64,000 bases of DNA, taken from contig OX344751.2 of the NCBI GenBank assembly GCA_947034885.2, positions 16,926,001 through 16,990,000 of the forward strand. Direction: 5' to 3'. This document shows positions 42,469 through 55,602 of this stretch, one piece after another (within the stretch, counting starts at the first letter, position 1; each line of letters opens with the position of its first letter). This stretch comes from Thuidium tamariscinum. Its lineage: Eukaryota > Streptophyta > Bryopsida > Hypnales > Thuidiaceae. The notes below the pieces were generated by a model. That model saw nothing but the letters and a program-made list of their open reading frames with translations, did not search any database and was not told the origin of the DNA. The position numbers were made by a program, and so were the translations under genes.

Positions 42469-45400
42469 TTACAGGACGGAGTCGAGTGTTTTGTGTGCAG
42501 GGGGCTGCGGTTCGTCAATGTCATTGCTAGAAGGGTCAATTCTGATAATCAGTGGTTGCAGAACATCAGACTGGTTGTCAGTTGCACCAAGGGCGCCGGC
42601 AGCAACCAGTACTGCGTCGTTGTCACCACCACTCTCTTCGATGGCAGTGCGGAGGGCATCCCTAGCTATTCGAGTTACCAGTGTAGCCAAGACAACTGCA
42701 GTCACCACAAGATCAGAAATGAAATGGTCAATGCATCTAATGGTATAACGGTCTGAAACATCTAATTAATTACGACAGTTCTAAGTTTCACTGCAGGCTC
42801 AGGAGAAAGACTTACTTGTGGCTACAAGACCAACCGCCAACATAATCTGTAGACAGAGATGAGCACAAACATAGGTTAGAATTATTGCGGAGGATTACGG
42901 TAGCAGCCATTTGCAACAAAGACACGTGAAGCGTGCAAAAACCTTGCCCATGATTGCTTGTTCCCAATGTAATACCAGTATCTTGCCAATCCATGTACCA
43001 ATATCTGCTTCAGCATGTGTACTATCATACAACTAACAGGTTCTTTCATATGCTTCGCTCGAACTTCTTTCGTTCCTCAGTTAAGGAGGTCAACTTTTCT
43101 CAGAACGCAATTGTGTTAAACCATAATTGTTTGATTGATAGTGCCGAATTACTCACTATACGGGCTCTTGTAAAATGAGCACCACCGTGGCTAAGATCTG
43201 CGATATCTTTGATGGTCGTCCCAACGTACACGAAGGCCATTGTCATAGGCTGCATACACCGCAACAATGGAAAAAGTCAGCTTCATCTTCGAAAAGACAG
43301 ACACTGAAAATTTGTTGAGGGCTTTAATTCACAATTGAGAGCACCGATGTTGGCAGTAGATGTGAAGCCTTCAAGCTATTTAGCTTCCATATGCTTCAAA
43401 ATAACTAATTGACAGAGAGATTTATATTCTGGAGAGTGCAAATTGTACAACGGCATAGAAAAAAAAAAAATAAAGATTAAGACAACACCCGTCATCTGTG
43501 CACTTAATGAGTCTACCCACCAGAGAGAAAATCAAGACCCAGCTAAGTCCTAACATTGAAGTCCAAACAAGGTACCTAAATCAACAGAGAAGAATCGGAA
43601 GACATACCATAACACCAAACCAGGTTGCCAGAATGTAACTTGTTTTACTGATAGGGGTAACTGATAGGAGATAGTTTAGTACATTGAAAGGTAGAAGTGG
43701 CACAAGCCGTAACAAAAGCACAATCTGCACACACGAACAAACCACAACTTACATGTGAGATAATTCTAGAGCATGCAAATACTCGCTCTACACATACCAA
43801 AACTGAACAAATACTGACAGACAAAGCATCAACGCAGCGAGTATTACTTAAAGCAAATGCCTAATCGTTCTGGAGCCATAGCAATTTGACGTGCCCCAGC
43901 AAACGCAACTCCATACCAAAAAACTGAAAACTGGAACTGAGGTTCAATGTGTGCACGTACCTTAAAACCAGATTTACGAACAGCAACGGCGATAGCTTGA
44001 AATTGTGGATAGTCCTTAAGTTTAGAGGTCACATACGACCTTCCGACCTGTAATAACATGCTGAAACGTGAAAATAGGTTCATTTTTAATTCCTGATTGC
44101 AGAAGATGAGATGCAACTTGAAGTGCATGCGTAGAATGACTGCAAACGCTTCTACGTGTCATGTGCAGTAGGCTATTGGATTTGCAACACTGTGACCAAC
44201 AATACGCAGACACGACGACGACGAAAATCGACTGCCTCGACAAAGTTGAACAACTGCTAATGGATCACAACATCCAGATACCAACTTCGATACATTGTGA
44301 AGATACAAAAGCAGTTGCCACTACTTAGGTAGTCAATCATTATCAGCTTGCGACACACTGAGATACTGGGATGTTGTTAATATATCATATTGTAAGGAAA
44401 TCACAACGGTTGCGTAGAAACCAAACTAGCTGGCGTACAAAATCTCGTTTCTGCTGGAACAAAGAGATTGCTCACCGTTCTGCCGACTAAAAAAGCAGCG
44501 GTCGCTCCCAAGGTCGATCCAAGAGAGTCCGTAACAAAGCCAACCCCCAAGCCAAACAAATAACCTCCTCCTAACTGCCAAATCAGAACCAGATCAGAAA
44601 GAACGAAGGGGGAATAAACTAGACGGTAGATGAATTTAGGCGCATGCAGCACCATCGCATCACCAATAGCTGTACCCAATATCCTTCAATGAATGCCGAG
44701 CTGTCACAAAAGATACTCTAGTGCAGCATGTGAACTCTCTAGAAACCCCGACTTATGACGGATGCTTCAATGACTTTAATTTAATAAAGCAAGTAGATTG
44801 GGTACCAACGGCTTGGTCGCAGTGATGGTCAAAGACCAACGGCGATTATCAGGGTTAGAAGATAGTATTACCGTGAGGATTGATGCCGGAATGGCCAAGA
44901 CTGAGCACGGGACATATGCAAGCGCCCTGTAAAATTGGTATGCATATATTAGAAAAAATAACATCAAATGACCTTCACTGCTAGATCAAGAAAGTACACA
45001 AAAAGTTACAAAGGACTCTGAGATGATGAAAGCAGCTTACAAGATGACTGGACCCCACGCTCCAGCATCCTTTTGAACCCATATCAGAAATTGCTTCAAG
45101 GTCTGCGTAAACATCAAATTCATTACTTGTGCAAAATGAGCTAATCCCATGGCTGTACCGGTGAAATTCACCAAGGAAGACGAGATGAAAACCAACTACC
45201 GGCAAGAGACTGCAAGCACGATATCGTAAGAATAACTGCGACTACGGAGAGGCTATAATAATAGAAGGCAACTCTGACTTTAAGTCTGGCCTAGCAAGAG
45301 TGCTCACCACCACTTGCATAGTGAATGATCAAGAGACTGGCCATGGAAATAGCAGGAAAATATTACCTTTTCAATAATATGGGAAAATTGGGGCAACTGT

Positions 45401-45558
45401 ACAGCAGCGCCAAAGATAAGAAGTAAGAAAGTGATAGTCAGTAACAACCGCCACGCTCTAGTAGACATGCCCACTCGCCACCGTCGTCCCTTCCGGCCCA
45501 CGTCCAATGCTGGACGTTTCCCCGCCAGATGGGACCGGATTTTAGCCGAGGTCGCCAT
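42469..45558 (-). CDS. TVP38/TMEM64 (VTT domain, SNARE-associated Golgi) membrane protein
   Basis: Nine exons on the minus strand join in frame to 320 residues: 45558-45367, 45102-45041, 44926-44872, 44574-44476, 44047-43961, 43724-43608, 43249-43157, 42846-42816, 42695-42469. All introns are GT-AG. A basic N-terminus (residues 1-35) precedes a first membrane segment (about 37-57); further hydrophobic stretches are near 80-101, 104-134, 166-187, 192-213 and 236-256. The VTT core is present: GSTLGATAAFLVGR (122-135) and RLVPLLPFNVLNYLLSVTP (171-189), then YVGTTIKDIADLS. The C-terminal tail is acidic and soluble. The family belongs with DedA/TMEM41/VMP1 proteins, several of which are lipid scramblases; a role in Golgi/ER membrane lipid handling is inferred. 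The ATG at 45558 has a good plant context (AAAGATGGCG); an in-frame ATG seven codons upstream (45579) is the alternative. Confidence 0.93.
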
Positions 45559-45579
45559 CTTTACGACCTTCATGTACAA

Positions 45580-46930
45580 CCCGATTTTGTGTTTCGCATT
45601 CGCAGTTCCAAACTTTAGTGATCACCGAGTAACTAGAAACATCAAATTCCTTTGCGAAAGTACGGATTCTAAAACCCTGAGAAATCCGTAGTCTTAGATA
45701 ATCAAACTTTACCACAAAAGATCATCGTCCTCCGTCAGCTGCAACATGCAGTTTCTCAAGCTCTTCCCTATACTAGCATCGCCAATTTCGACGCATAATC
45801 TGTCACGGTTCAGGACAGCCGAGGCTGCAGAAAGCGAACAATAATGCCAGGGTAAAAGCTCTCCAGCTTAAAAATAACTTTTCGTCCTTCAAAACCTAGC
45901 AAACCATTACTGAAGTTTCCAAAAGATGGCGTTAAAATGACACCAATGTACCACCACCACCACCGTCTTGTCTAAGATCACATCAGAAACTGTTTCCTCT
46001 AAATCTCCATACCCTCAAGATCCTGAGTATAAACAGCAAAAAAACACCCACTAAAAGCTCACTCAAAAATGTGCTCCATCTGTGCACAGCACCCTCCGAA
46101 CTAGTCAATTTAGCCGCTACGAAGATAGCGCACTTCGTGCAATACCCTCTCCCCTGTCTCCAACGGCAAATAAATGCACTCCCCTACCAATTGTCGACAA
46201 CGCGGCCCGAACCCTAGAAAACCGCAACTCGACACCGTCACCACCACCACCACCACCGTCTCGTCGACAATCCAGCACACCAGAAACTTTCCCTTCAGCT
46301 CCTCTAAATCTCCTACCCCTTAAGATTTCCAGTATGAATAGCGTCTGCGATCAAAATTTCCGGCGAAAGCTCAATGAACAATGTTTGAAATCTTGCGGCA
46401 TTTGTGCAATGCAGTCGGTCTTATCCGAGAATCAGCTCGTGGAGGTTGCACACTTCGTGCAATAACCTGTCCCTTGACACCGATAGCCAAGCAGTGCACT
46501 CCTTCACAATTATTGGTTCCTCTTTCCACCAAACCCTAGAAAAAGGAGAACTCAACAGAATCAAGTGCAGAAAAAAAGTGTGAAAATGTGAAACTGTAGA
46601 TCGGCTACTTCTTCGCTAGGGTCAGGCTCCGAAAACAACACTATCCGCGTACAAAGAGTTCAATGGAGCTCGGGATTCATCTCCCAAGCCGGGAAGCCGT
46701 GTGATTGATTTGCTTCGGCACAACACCGACAGCAATAACTCGCGGGGCAAAGTGACGACTGACGAGGGTCCAGCGCCAATGGAAAGTTGGAAACCTATGG
46801 TGGGAAAGGAGGGCTCATGGCCGCCCGATCAAGCTTCCCTCGAAATAACCGTTGATCTCGAAAACACGTTCCCCTCGACGTTCTCGAGAACTTACCGGGT
46901 TGGGCGGGCCGAGTCAAATCGAGCCAAGCC
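45580..46930 (-). promoter_or_regulatory. Upstream region of the VTT gene with local duplications
   Basis: There is no convincing gene; the 127-codon plus-strand frame at 46082-46465 spans repeats. CACTTCGTGCAATA occurs at 46130 and 46450 (320 bp apart) with similar following sequence, and CACCACCACCACC blocks occur near 45953 and 46232 (about 280 bp apart), followed both times by CCTCTAAATCTCC-like words. ACCCTAGAAAA is present near 46211 and 46534; on the minus strand these are CTAGGGT motifs related to the plant telo-box found near many start sites. Confidence 0.45.
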
Positions 46931-48695
46931 GAGCAAATTGGACCAACCTTGGCACCAGTCTTTTTTTTCAAAATAAAATTTAACTTTTTGACAGATTAAA
47001 GCAATATTTTTTGCCAGAATTTTTGTGTTTCTATTTTAAAATACAAAATATAGATGAAATCATCAAATTTGGATGAAAAAGCATGTGAATATGATTGAAA
47101 AGTATTTTTTTGATGGATTTAGAAATATAGTACCTCACCAAATTTTAAGTGATTGTTATATTGGCACATCCTCAAAAACTACCAAAAAAGGGGTGTTTGG
47201 ACCAACACTTGAATTGAATTTAATCTAAAGATAATTAATTCCATTATTTTTCTTAAGTTAGTATAAATTAACCTTTAATAAAGGGGTGCAGCCCTATGAC
47301 CAAGGTAGTCACCAAAATTAGAATACCACTTTCCAAATTGATGTAAGATGTCAAAATTATTAATTTCTACAAGAGTAAATAAGTCTAGAAGTGAGAAATT
47401 TGATGTATGCTTTACTTTTTTGATTAATATAGAAAATGTTTCCATTTAAATATATTTCAAAAATCCTTTTCTAAATAAAATGTTGAAAACTTTATCCCAC
47501 TTCAACCATTGTTCTGTTCCATTAGAAGGGATTTGAAGCAAAGAAGGGGCCATTTCAAACCTCTTCCCTTGTTGTTCTTGAGGTGTTGAAAGAACAAGTG
47601 GTTGTTAAAGTAATAAATACTAAAAACATTAGTTTTTGAAATTAATTTTTTTGTAAATCATTATATTAAATATTTAATGTAGTCATCTTCTAACAACATC
47701 AAATGTTGATTTGGTACAATTCCCAAAGTTCCTTCTTGCTTAGGAACTCATACTCTTATTTAGTAGGTGAATCTCATCCAATGAAAAATTCCCACCTTTG
47801 TTGGAGAACTCAACGAGGAACTCAACTAACCTAAGGTAAAAAAAGAACTAGTAGCTAGTTTTAAATAAGCTATTTTCAATTTTCCAATTTCTAATGAGAA
47901 TTCTAGGTATATTATCCTAGGTTGCTTTGGCTCAAAATTTCTGTTTAGACACTATTAAAACTTCATCCTTCGTGAGGCCTCCTTCATATAATTCAAAATT
48001 TTGAATAAATAAATGTGTTTTCTAAAAAAATTTAGATCAATTGCCCTAGAGTCATAGGATGCTTATCCATATTCATGAGTAATGTTAAATGAGGTCTCAA
48101 CAAGATTGTAAGTCTTCGGATAGTGGTGAATTAAAGAACTTTGTAACATCAATGATCACCATGTCAAATAATATTATTTATTTATTAAAAAAAATTGAGA
48201 TATTTTTTAAAAAAAATAAGTTTTTTAATGATATTTATTTATTTATAAATAATATATTTATTTTTTATTATTTCAATATTCTAACAGCAATGGCTAGTTC
48301 AAAGCAAAAACAAACTTGAAAAAGCCCTCTTTTGACCTCAAGTATCTTGTTATGGAAATTTACTCTTGTTCATCATTCATTGTCACTTGCTTTTCATTAA
48401 GGTGCTTTACATCAAGGTTTTGTTTTTTTGTTTTTTTTAAGAAAGTGTTAGGATGACAATCAATTGAAACTTATAGAATTACTACCTTAGTCCCAAACTG
48501 ATCTTCATGTTGAATAAAGCATATTATGTAAAGGCTAAAAATAACAATTTTAGACCTATTTTGTCTTATAAATAGAGTTTGGTGCACTCTTATAGGCATA
48601 GAAATTTTGAGTTTTGGAGCCCTATTTGAAGTTTAGTTTGAGAATACTCAAAAATAGAATTTTGGAGGGTATTTTCAAATAAGACTATTAGACAT
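46931..48695. other. AT-rich stretch without a recognised gene
   Basis: Only a low-complexity, A/T-run frame (48089-48319) appears. Nothing can be supported here. Confidence 0.6.
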
Positions 48696-48699
48696 TTAA

Positions 48700-50606
48700 C
48701 CCTTAAACACCCCATGGTCTCAAATATGACTTTTCAATTTTGAAAAATGTCCTTGTTTGACTATTATAATCTTTTCAATTATATTGTCAAGTGATGCATC
48801 CCTTTCTATGTACCTCGAGACATGTCTCTACTACCAATTGGTATGGTTAGTTTTTGTGGATCTTGTTTTTTTATGATAGTTTGATTGGAATGAATGCAAG
48901 AGGGTCTAGATTTTGGTGAACATGGGCTAGGCATCATTTTATAAGCATTCAGTATGTATGAAAGACCCAGATGTGGCCTTTAGTTATACCACCCAAAGCT
49001 TCATTTTCCTCAATTGGGCAATATTCAAAGAAATGTGGAAAATAAAAACAACTAGTACTGATTAACCCCTCAAATCATTTCATTTGTCTTTTGATTGATG
49101 ATTCCATAGATAAAAGGGGAACTAGCTTCTATTTGAGGTTGTTTTGTTGGTCCTTAACTCATGAATGCCGCCAACGCCATTCCGTGGCACTTGGATGACT
49201 TCCTAGAGGCACGAAACATGGTGAACAATGTTTTTTTCATCCATTTTTTGTTTAATGACCATTCATACTGAGTTACAAAGAGTCTTCAATAGAGTCTGCC
49301 CTCTAGATCATTGCAAGAAACACTTACCAGTTTTGGCTCAAAATGGCTCATAATCAATGAGTCCTGTGAGTCCTATGACCCTTTGAAATAATTTTTTTTT
49401 AAATTGAAAAAAATATGGATAATTTGAAGAGCAATGAGAATATTATGTCTCTTGAAATTCAGACCTAAGAAATTTTTTCTCTAAATGTTATAGACAATGG
49501 AAAATACAATGAAAATAACTTTTTTTTCACTAATTTGGTAAAAATAGTAAAAAAATTCAAAAAATGAAAGTGAAAAGTCCATTTTTTTTCAAGTAAAGGT
49601 CTTTCTTTTCCAACAAATTTCATCTTTGGAAAAAATTAATTCTATTCTCTACACTTGCGCAAAGTCAGCCACTTTGACAACAAGTGGAGGTTGAACAGTA
49701 TAGTATTTTCAAAAAAGCTCTTCATGGTCTTGTGTAACTTTAGGTGAGGTCCTTGCATGCCAATTTTCAGCTCAAAATTTGCATTTTTGGGTCAAAAATA
49801 GGACTAAAACCCCCCAAAATGGCCAAGGTAGACAACCAATTGGGGGCAGTTTAAAAATAGTAAACTAATTTTAAGAAAATTGAAAAAATTACACAACATA
49901 TAAAACTTTTGTGTGCACCTTCATTCTAAATTTCAAGTTGATAAGGCAAATGATGCAAAAGTTATGAGCAAAAAAGTACCTGTTGGAGGTCAAGGGGACA
50001 AAAAATAGGACAAGTGTTTCTTGCAATCACCCCTCTAAGCAATGTTTGTTTTCATGTAATTTAAAAATAATTATAGAAAACGGATGGCAAAATTTGCCAT
50101 TTTAGTGTATTTTGAGAAATTGAGTAAATCTGAAATTTTTCCTTGAAAATAACATTGTTTGAGTTTGAGACCCAACTAATGAAATGAAGGTCTTCTCTTC
50201 TAGTTTCTACTCCAATTGGAATTTTGAAAAAATTCCTCAAAATGAATATTTTATTGTAATTTGAATTATGGCTGCATTTTTAATGTCTATTGCATCCTAA
50301 AAATAGGTGTACATGGAAGTTGAGTTTACACCATGATCTTTGTCACACACATGGTGAATTTTTCAGATTTTTTGAGATAATTCTCTATTTTCTATGATTC
50401 TTCCTTCATTTTTTCTACAAAGAATCTCTTAAAAATCAATTTTACTCAAAAAAATCTGAAATTTCTGTGAAGTGCAGAAGATATATACTTTCATCTCTGA
50501 AAATTAAAATAAATTTTTTTAGATATGATTGGTTTCAGAATAGTAACAAATTGAGTGATGGGCAAGGGAGCTTCCAACCAATGGCCATAGGCCCATCATT
50601 TAAAGG
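48700..50606. mobile_element. Possible long TTAA-bordered element, 1.9 kb
   Basis: The left end CCCTTAAACACCCCATGG and right end GGCCCATCATTTAAAGG lie just inside TTAA (48696-48699 and 50607-50610). The inverted similarity is weak (CCYTTAAA plus CCATGG/CCATAGG), so this pairing is tentative. A smaller possible unit (CCTTAACTCATGAATG to GTCCTATGACCC, about 49153-49382) lies inside. No protein frame. Confidence 0.4.
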
Positions 50607-50610
50607 TTAA

Positions 50611-51872
50611 TAGCATTCAAAAGCCAAATGTCAACCATGAAATCATTGAAGAAGATAATTCTCATCAAATGAGTTTTGAATAGACCAATTTGCAACCTCA
50701 CAAGTACAATAGCAAGATCATTTTGGGATTGAAAATTAACACCAAGAAGTACATCATTATGAGATAGAGGTAGCACTATATTTCTTCATTCATTCATTTT
50801 TAGACTCCAAAATACTCTTCAATTATATTCATGTAGTTTTTCATCCCAATACAACAACTTCACATATATTTTAAATAGTAGTGAATTTCTTTAGTTAGAC
50901 AAAAATTACTCTTATTTGGTAAAAAGTAGAGACTTATCTTGAAGGGATACAATATAGTCTACTATAGTGCCCTCCAAAAAGTTGTTTCACATATATGCTA
51001 GCATAAATCAAGCTACTCTATTGAAGGTTTTTTTCCTGTAGACTCTATATTGTCTAGCATAGCGATGTAATATGGAAACATTCTTATGCAAAAAATATTC
51101 TTTAAAGGGCATTTTAATAGAATCCAAGGAGTGCTTAGAAGTGTGAGCCTAGCCAAGTGTGAGCCTGTGAGTCTAAAAGACTATACACCTATAGTATAAG
51201 TGTCTTTATTAAAGAAACCTTCTATGATTATAGTGTGTTTAAATTATAAATACCTATATTATGGGTGTTTGTATTATAAACCCCTTCAATAGTGGTAGTA
51301 TATATATACACTCAAGGCTCACATATTCACATTTTCATGCTCACATACTAACACCATTGCATAGTTGTAAATTTAGATTATTAAATTAACTTGATGAGGA
51401 TATTACAAATCTAAAAGGTCCAATGGATGACTTCACTTTAAAGTAGAGAAACAAAGAATGCAAACAATTACAATTGGTTCAATAAAGGGACGTGCACACT
51501 TGACTCTAAGAGAGGACGAAAGTCTTAAGATGTAGTAGCCAATGATGTAGTAGCCCATGAATGACAAGTGACATATGCTTCTTGCCAGTTCTTGGCTAGC
51601 CCCCAAACCAATTGAACGTGTCTATGTGGGTAGGAATACAAAGTCAGTATTATTTGCATATGTAGGAATAAAGAAATTCAATTACTTCAAAGGATTTGAT
51701 ATAAAATTTTAGTTACTTCTTGAATTGATATATGTAGAAGAAATAAACTGCCAAAGTTTAGTGATATCCAAAAATGTCAAGTATTTGAATTTTGAATTGT
51801 TCCCAAATATTCAAAACAACTTGGATTGCAATGAAAACTTGACTACTATAACTAGATTTCTAAAGAAACGTA
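50611..51872. other. AT-rich stretch without a recognised gene
   Basis: Short frames only. A GTGTGAGCCTAGCCAA/GTGTGAGCCTGTGAG duplication occurs at about 51141-51173. Nothing else is evident. Confidence 0.55.
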
Positions 51873-52079
51873 CACTAAAAGAAAACTACGTTGAATTCCA
51901 TAAAAACACGTCAGGTTGTTTTTGTTGAGTTCCTTGTTTAAAACGTAGTGGAAACACAAAAAAACGTATTTTTTTGCATTTTCTTGTGTTTTTTGCGTTT
52001 CTACTGCGTTTTGAATAGGAAACTCAACAAAAACAACTTGACACGTTTTTATGGAATTCAACGCAGTTTTCTTCTAGTG
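51873..52079. mobile_element. Near-perfect 207 bp palindrome with CACTA-type ends
   Basis: It starts CACTAAAAGAAAACTACG and ends CAGTTTTCTTCTAGTG; arms of about 95 bp pair with few mismatches around a short T-rich loop. CACTA followed by an AAGAAAA-like run is the typical end of plant CACTA (En/Spm) elements. The adjacent trinucleotides (GTA and ATA) are close to, but not, an exact 3 bp duplication. The frames at 51725 and 51852 are by-products. Confidence 0.8.
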
Positions 52080-52430
52080 ATAATACAACAAATTTGATCG
52101 AAAACAAACCTCAAAGGGGTTACTAGCTTAGAAGTTTAGCATATAGTGTAAGTGAGGGAAATTTTATAGGGGGCTCTTTACCTAATATTCTTTTAATTTA
52201 ATGCACCCTATTGTTAAAAATAATTCTAAATTGCCATTTTTTAATAATACCCTACATTAATTATAATACACTTTTGAATTCAATTTTCGGTCCTATATTA
52301 GATTTAAAACTTTGAATTAATAGTTGTTGTATGTAGGAAATAATTTGGATAACAGACCTAAAACAGTCTTCTAGAGGCTTCAAAAATCATCTGATGATTC
52401 TAGTTGAATCAAACAAGTTATTGCTAGTCA

Positions 52431-52436
<6 letters not shown>

Positions 52437-52481
<45 letters not shown>
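52437..52481 (+). repeat. (AT)n microsatellite
   Basis: About 22 AT dinucleotides without interruption. Confidence 0.95.
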
Positions 52482-52483
<2 letters not shown>

Positions 52484-52786
52484 AATAAATACAATGAGTG
52501 CAAGTATTCAACAAAAAAAAGATGAAACTACATTGCAACATAATCTACAAGCAAACAACATCTACTGTTCATATATACATTATGCAAAAGTACAAATGCA
52601 ATAATAAACATACTAATTGTCTTAGTCAAACTTCAATGAATAAATGAGCCCATTTCCATCTAAAAACAATTATTTTGTAATAATTTTTCAAAAAGAGCTC
52701 CTTTCAAATTTTCACCCAAATTTGAAGATGACCATGTTCTTTCATACCATTCTATTATTTGGAGTGAAAAAATAAGAGTATATTAA

Positions 52787-54339
52787 TCCCTAAAGGATCA
52801 TAGTTCCTTTTAGGGAGCAAATAGGATTTTGGACAGGTATCTATGGGCTCATTTTATATCTTGATTTTTTGAAATCTTTTTAGAAGATAAGAAAATTAAT
52901 TAGCTATGAGAGAATCTAAGTCTTCTTTTAATTAAAGCCTAGAAACAAGAGTTATGTCCAAAATAAGTTCAAAACAAGGGAGAAGGAGCAATCCAAAAAA
53001 AAATGATTTTCTTTTATTTTAAATAACTTTTTTCTCATACATTATACCATTTTCTTCATGGAAAGCTTTGCATAAGAGGATTTTTGGCTGATTTAGAAGA
53101 CTGCAAGTGCTCAAATGCTAAGAACATTGGGAACGCTATGCTGATGTAGTCGAGCAACTGCTACGTCAGAAAATATTAATTAATTAGTTAATTAAATTAA
53201 TTATTAAATATTTTAAATATATATATGTATATTTGTAAATATTTTTTAAAATCATATTCTTGATTTTTAATACATTCTGAAGTTTTTTGGATTTTTTTTT
53301 TCAAAATTCAAAAATTCAGATCAGCAAGGGCTAGTTTGCAGTAGTGGGAACAATCTTGAAACGGTCTTCTAGGGGCCTAGAAATTCTCTTATGTTCATTT
53401 CATTTGGACTTGTTATGAGAAAGCTAATGACAATCTTGTTTTTTTGGGTAGTTAGATCATCTTTTGTAAGAAATACTTATAGAATTCATTTCTAAATGCA
53501 ATTTTTACAATTTTTCAAAGAATTAAACTTACACATGGTTTACATTTCTTGATAGAATAATCTCACTATTGGGATTGGTACATTTTATTTTCATCCTAAA
53601 GAAATTAATTATTTAACTTTTACTTCTATCTGCAAAAAAAACTTTTAAAAACTTTTTTTTAAAATAAAAATTTGAAATTTTTTTATTAAATTTTTATCTA
53701 TGTGAAAAGCTTTGAATCATTCCATTTTGACAAATGAGTCAAAATTTATGAGGAATTTTAGTTTGAGCTAGTTTATAAGTAGTTATAGAATCTCTATACT
53801 ATAGAAAAGTTTGAAATTATTTACTTAATTCAATTTTAATATTTTTGAATAAAAACTAAAACATTGGGTGAAGACTGTTTATTAAAGTATTTTGATAATT
53901 GGCATTGGCATTTCTCATTTTTATAAATAAATTGTTCACAATTTAGTATTTTCATGCATTTTCTACTTCTTTCTACTTACTATTTCTTTCCTATATGTTG
54001 TACAATTCCAAATGATTTGAATTTTTTTGAAAATATAGCCGATTTGTATTGTAAAATGAATTCAAAGAGTAACCATTAATTTGATTATTTTTCATACAAA
54101 TATGATCGTGTGAAGTGTAGCTGCCTAGGTTTTTGCAAGGATAAAAAAAGGAGTTTTGCTAGTTCAAATGTTAATATCTTGCAATCTATACGGTGGAAAT
54201 TTCTGAAATTTTTTCCACATCTTTTCAAACCATCTAACTACAAGATCCTATGGCTACATGTGTAAAAAAAATTCACTTATATTAGAAATCACAGTTTTAG
54301 AGTGCTTTTGGTAGAAAAATAGTCAAAAACCTTTAGAGG
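52787..54339 (+). mobile_element. TTAA-bordered element (family P2) with nested insertion
   Basis: The left end TCCCTAAAGGATC and right end AAACCTTTAGAGG are inside TTAA (52783-52786 and 54340-54343). The interior from 53.6 kb onward is similar to 10557-11502 and 29415-30336. The extra length is partly explained by the inverted-repeat element at 53071-53393. No transposase frame. Confidence 0.75.
53071..53393. mobile_element. Inverted-repeat element nested in a P2 copy
   Basis: CATAAGAGGATTTTTGGCTG at the left and CCTAGAAATTCTCTTATG at the right are imperfect inverted ends, continuing inward through GAAGAC/GTCTTC. It is related to 41619-41883. Confidence 0.6.
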
Positions 54340-54343
54340 TTAA

Positions 54344-55600
54344 CTCAATAAACGATGTCAATATGCAACATTATTGTTTTATCACCAAAAAACTTTCTAA
54401 TTTTTGGCACATTTTGATTTTTAGCTTTGCAAACTTAAAATTTATAATCATATCTAATCTAATTCATATTGATTGTATGTGACATTGTTAATGTTGTATA
54501 AGGACCTTTGCTTCCCTCAAAATGCAATTAGGCCTCCAATAAACAATGACTTATGTACTTAAGGTATACGAATGTATTGACATTGAGACATTAGCTTGTA
54601 GCTCCCCATTCTTACCATCTAGGCTATCTTTTAGCAATTGGATTAAATCCTTTAGTATTCTAACATCTAATTTTTAATGACAAACAAATTAATATTCTTG
54701 TATCTTTCTTACTATTGTTGGGATGAAATGCACCCTAATTTGTGGACTAAGATACTTTATCAAGTTGTTATCCTATCAAATTGTTGAATTTAGTACATAT
54801 TTTTCTAAAATTGTAAATACAGGAATATATCAACTAGTTGACAAAGCCAAAATTTTAATGACTTTAGTTAAAACTAGATTTTCAAAAATGAGGTCATTGG
54901 TTTAAAAACACAAAAACTCAAAAACTCACCATGTCAAAGAAACCTCATTTCAAATCCATTCCGATTCCAAAAAAGATAATATTTTACTAGTAAAAAAATT
55001 TAGAAAGAAATTTGAAATATGAAAAATATTGTGGATAGAATTGGTAAGTCTAATTATACAAAAGAAATCTACAACTCAAAATCTACAACTCTTATTTGTA
55101 TACTTTTAGATGATCTTTCTCAAATTGTCAATTCTAGAGATCGCTAAATACCTATAGGGATTAAGATCTAATTTGCAAGCTTCAACAAACTTGATGACAA
55201 ACATTTGCCATTGATTTCATTGAAATGTACTTATATACTCAAATAGATGCTTGCCATGTCAAGTCTATCTCCTGTTTGAGGGTGGTGACTCCCCTTATAA
55301 GTGTAAACACTACTAGCAAGTTTTACATTCATTTTGCAAGTGGGTTATTTGGTATAATGACAATTTCAAGTATAATTACATAAATTCCATCAGTAATCAT
55401 GAATTACATATTCTTCATCCATATTGTACCTTGTTTACTCTTTATCATTGGTTTTTTGTTGGATGATTTACGTTAGACAATGTTCTCTTTGTTGGAAATT
55501 ATCAGAAAAAAATGGACCTCTTCATCCAATTTTGTCCTCTTCATCAACCCACTTTTTCGCACAATTTCCTCCTCAATGGACATTGCCCTAACTCATATAC
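54344..55600. other. AT-rich stretch without a recognised gene
   Basis: A single 60-codon frame (54723-54905) has no recognisable features. No repeats were identified by eye. Confidence 0.55.
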
Positions 55601-55602
55601 TA

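Noticed and set aside
42451-42756. Plus-strand frames opposite the last VTT exon
   Set aside because: They are antisense shadows of a coding exon supported by frame continuity across eight introns.
46082-46465. 127-codon plus-strand frame with a proline run
   Set aside because: It spans duplicated upstream modules and a CACC repeat, and points away from the neighbouring gene; no homology recognised.
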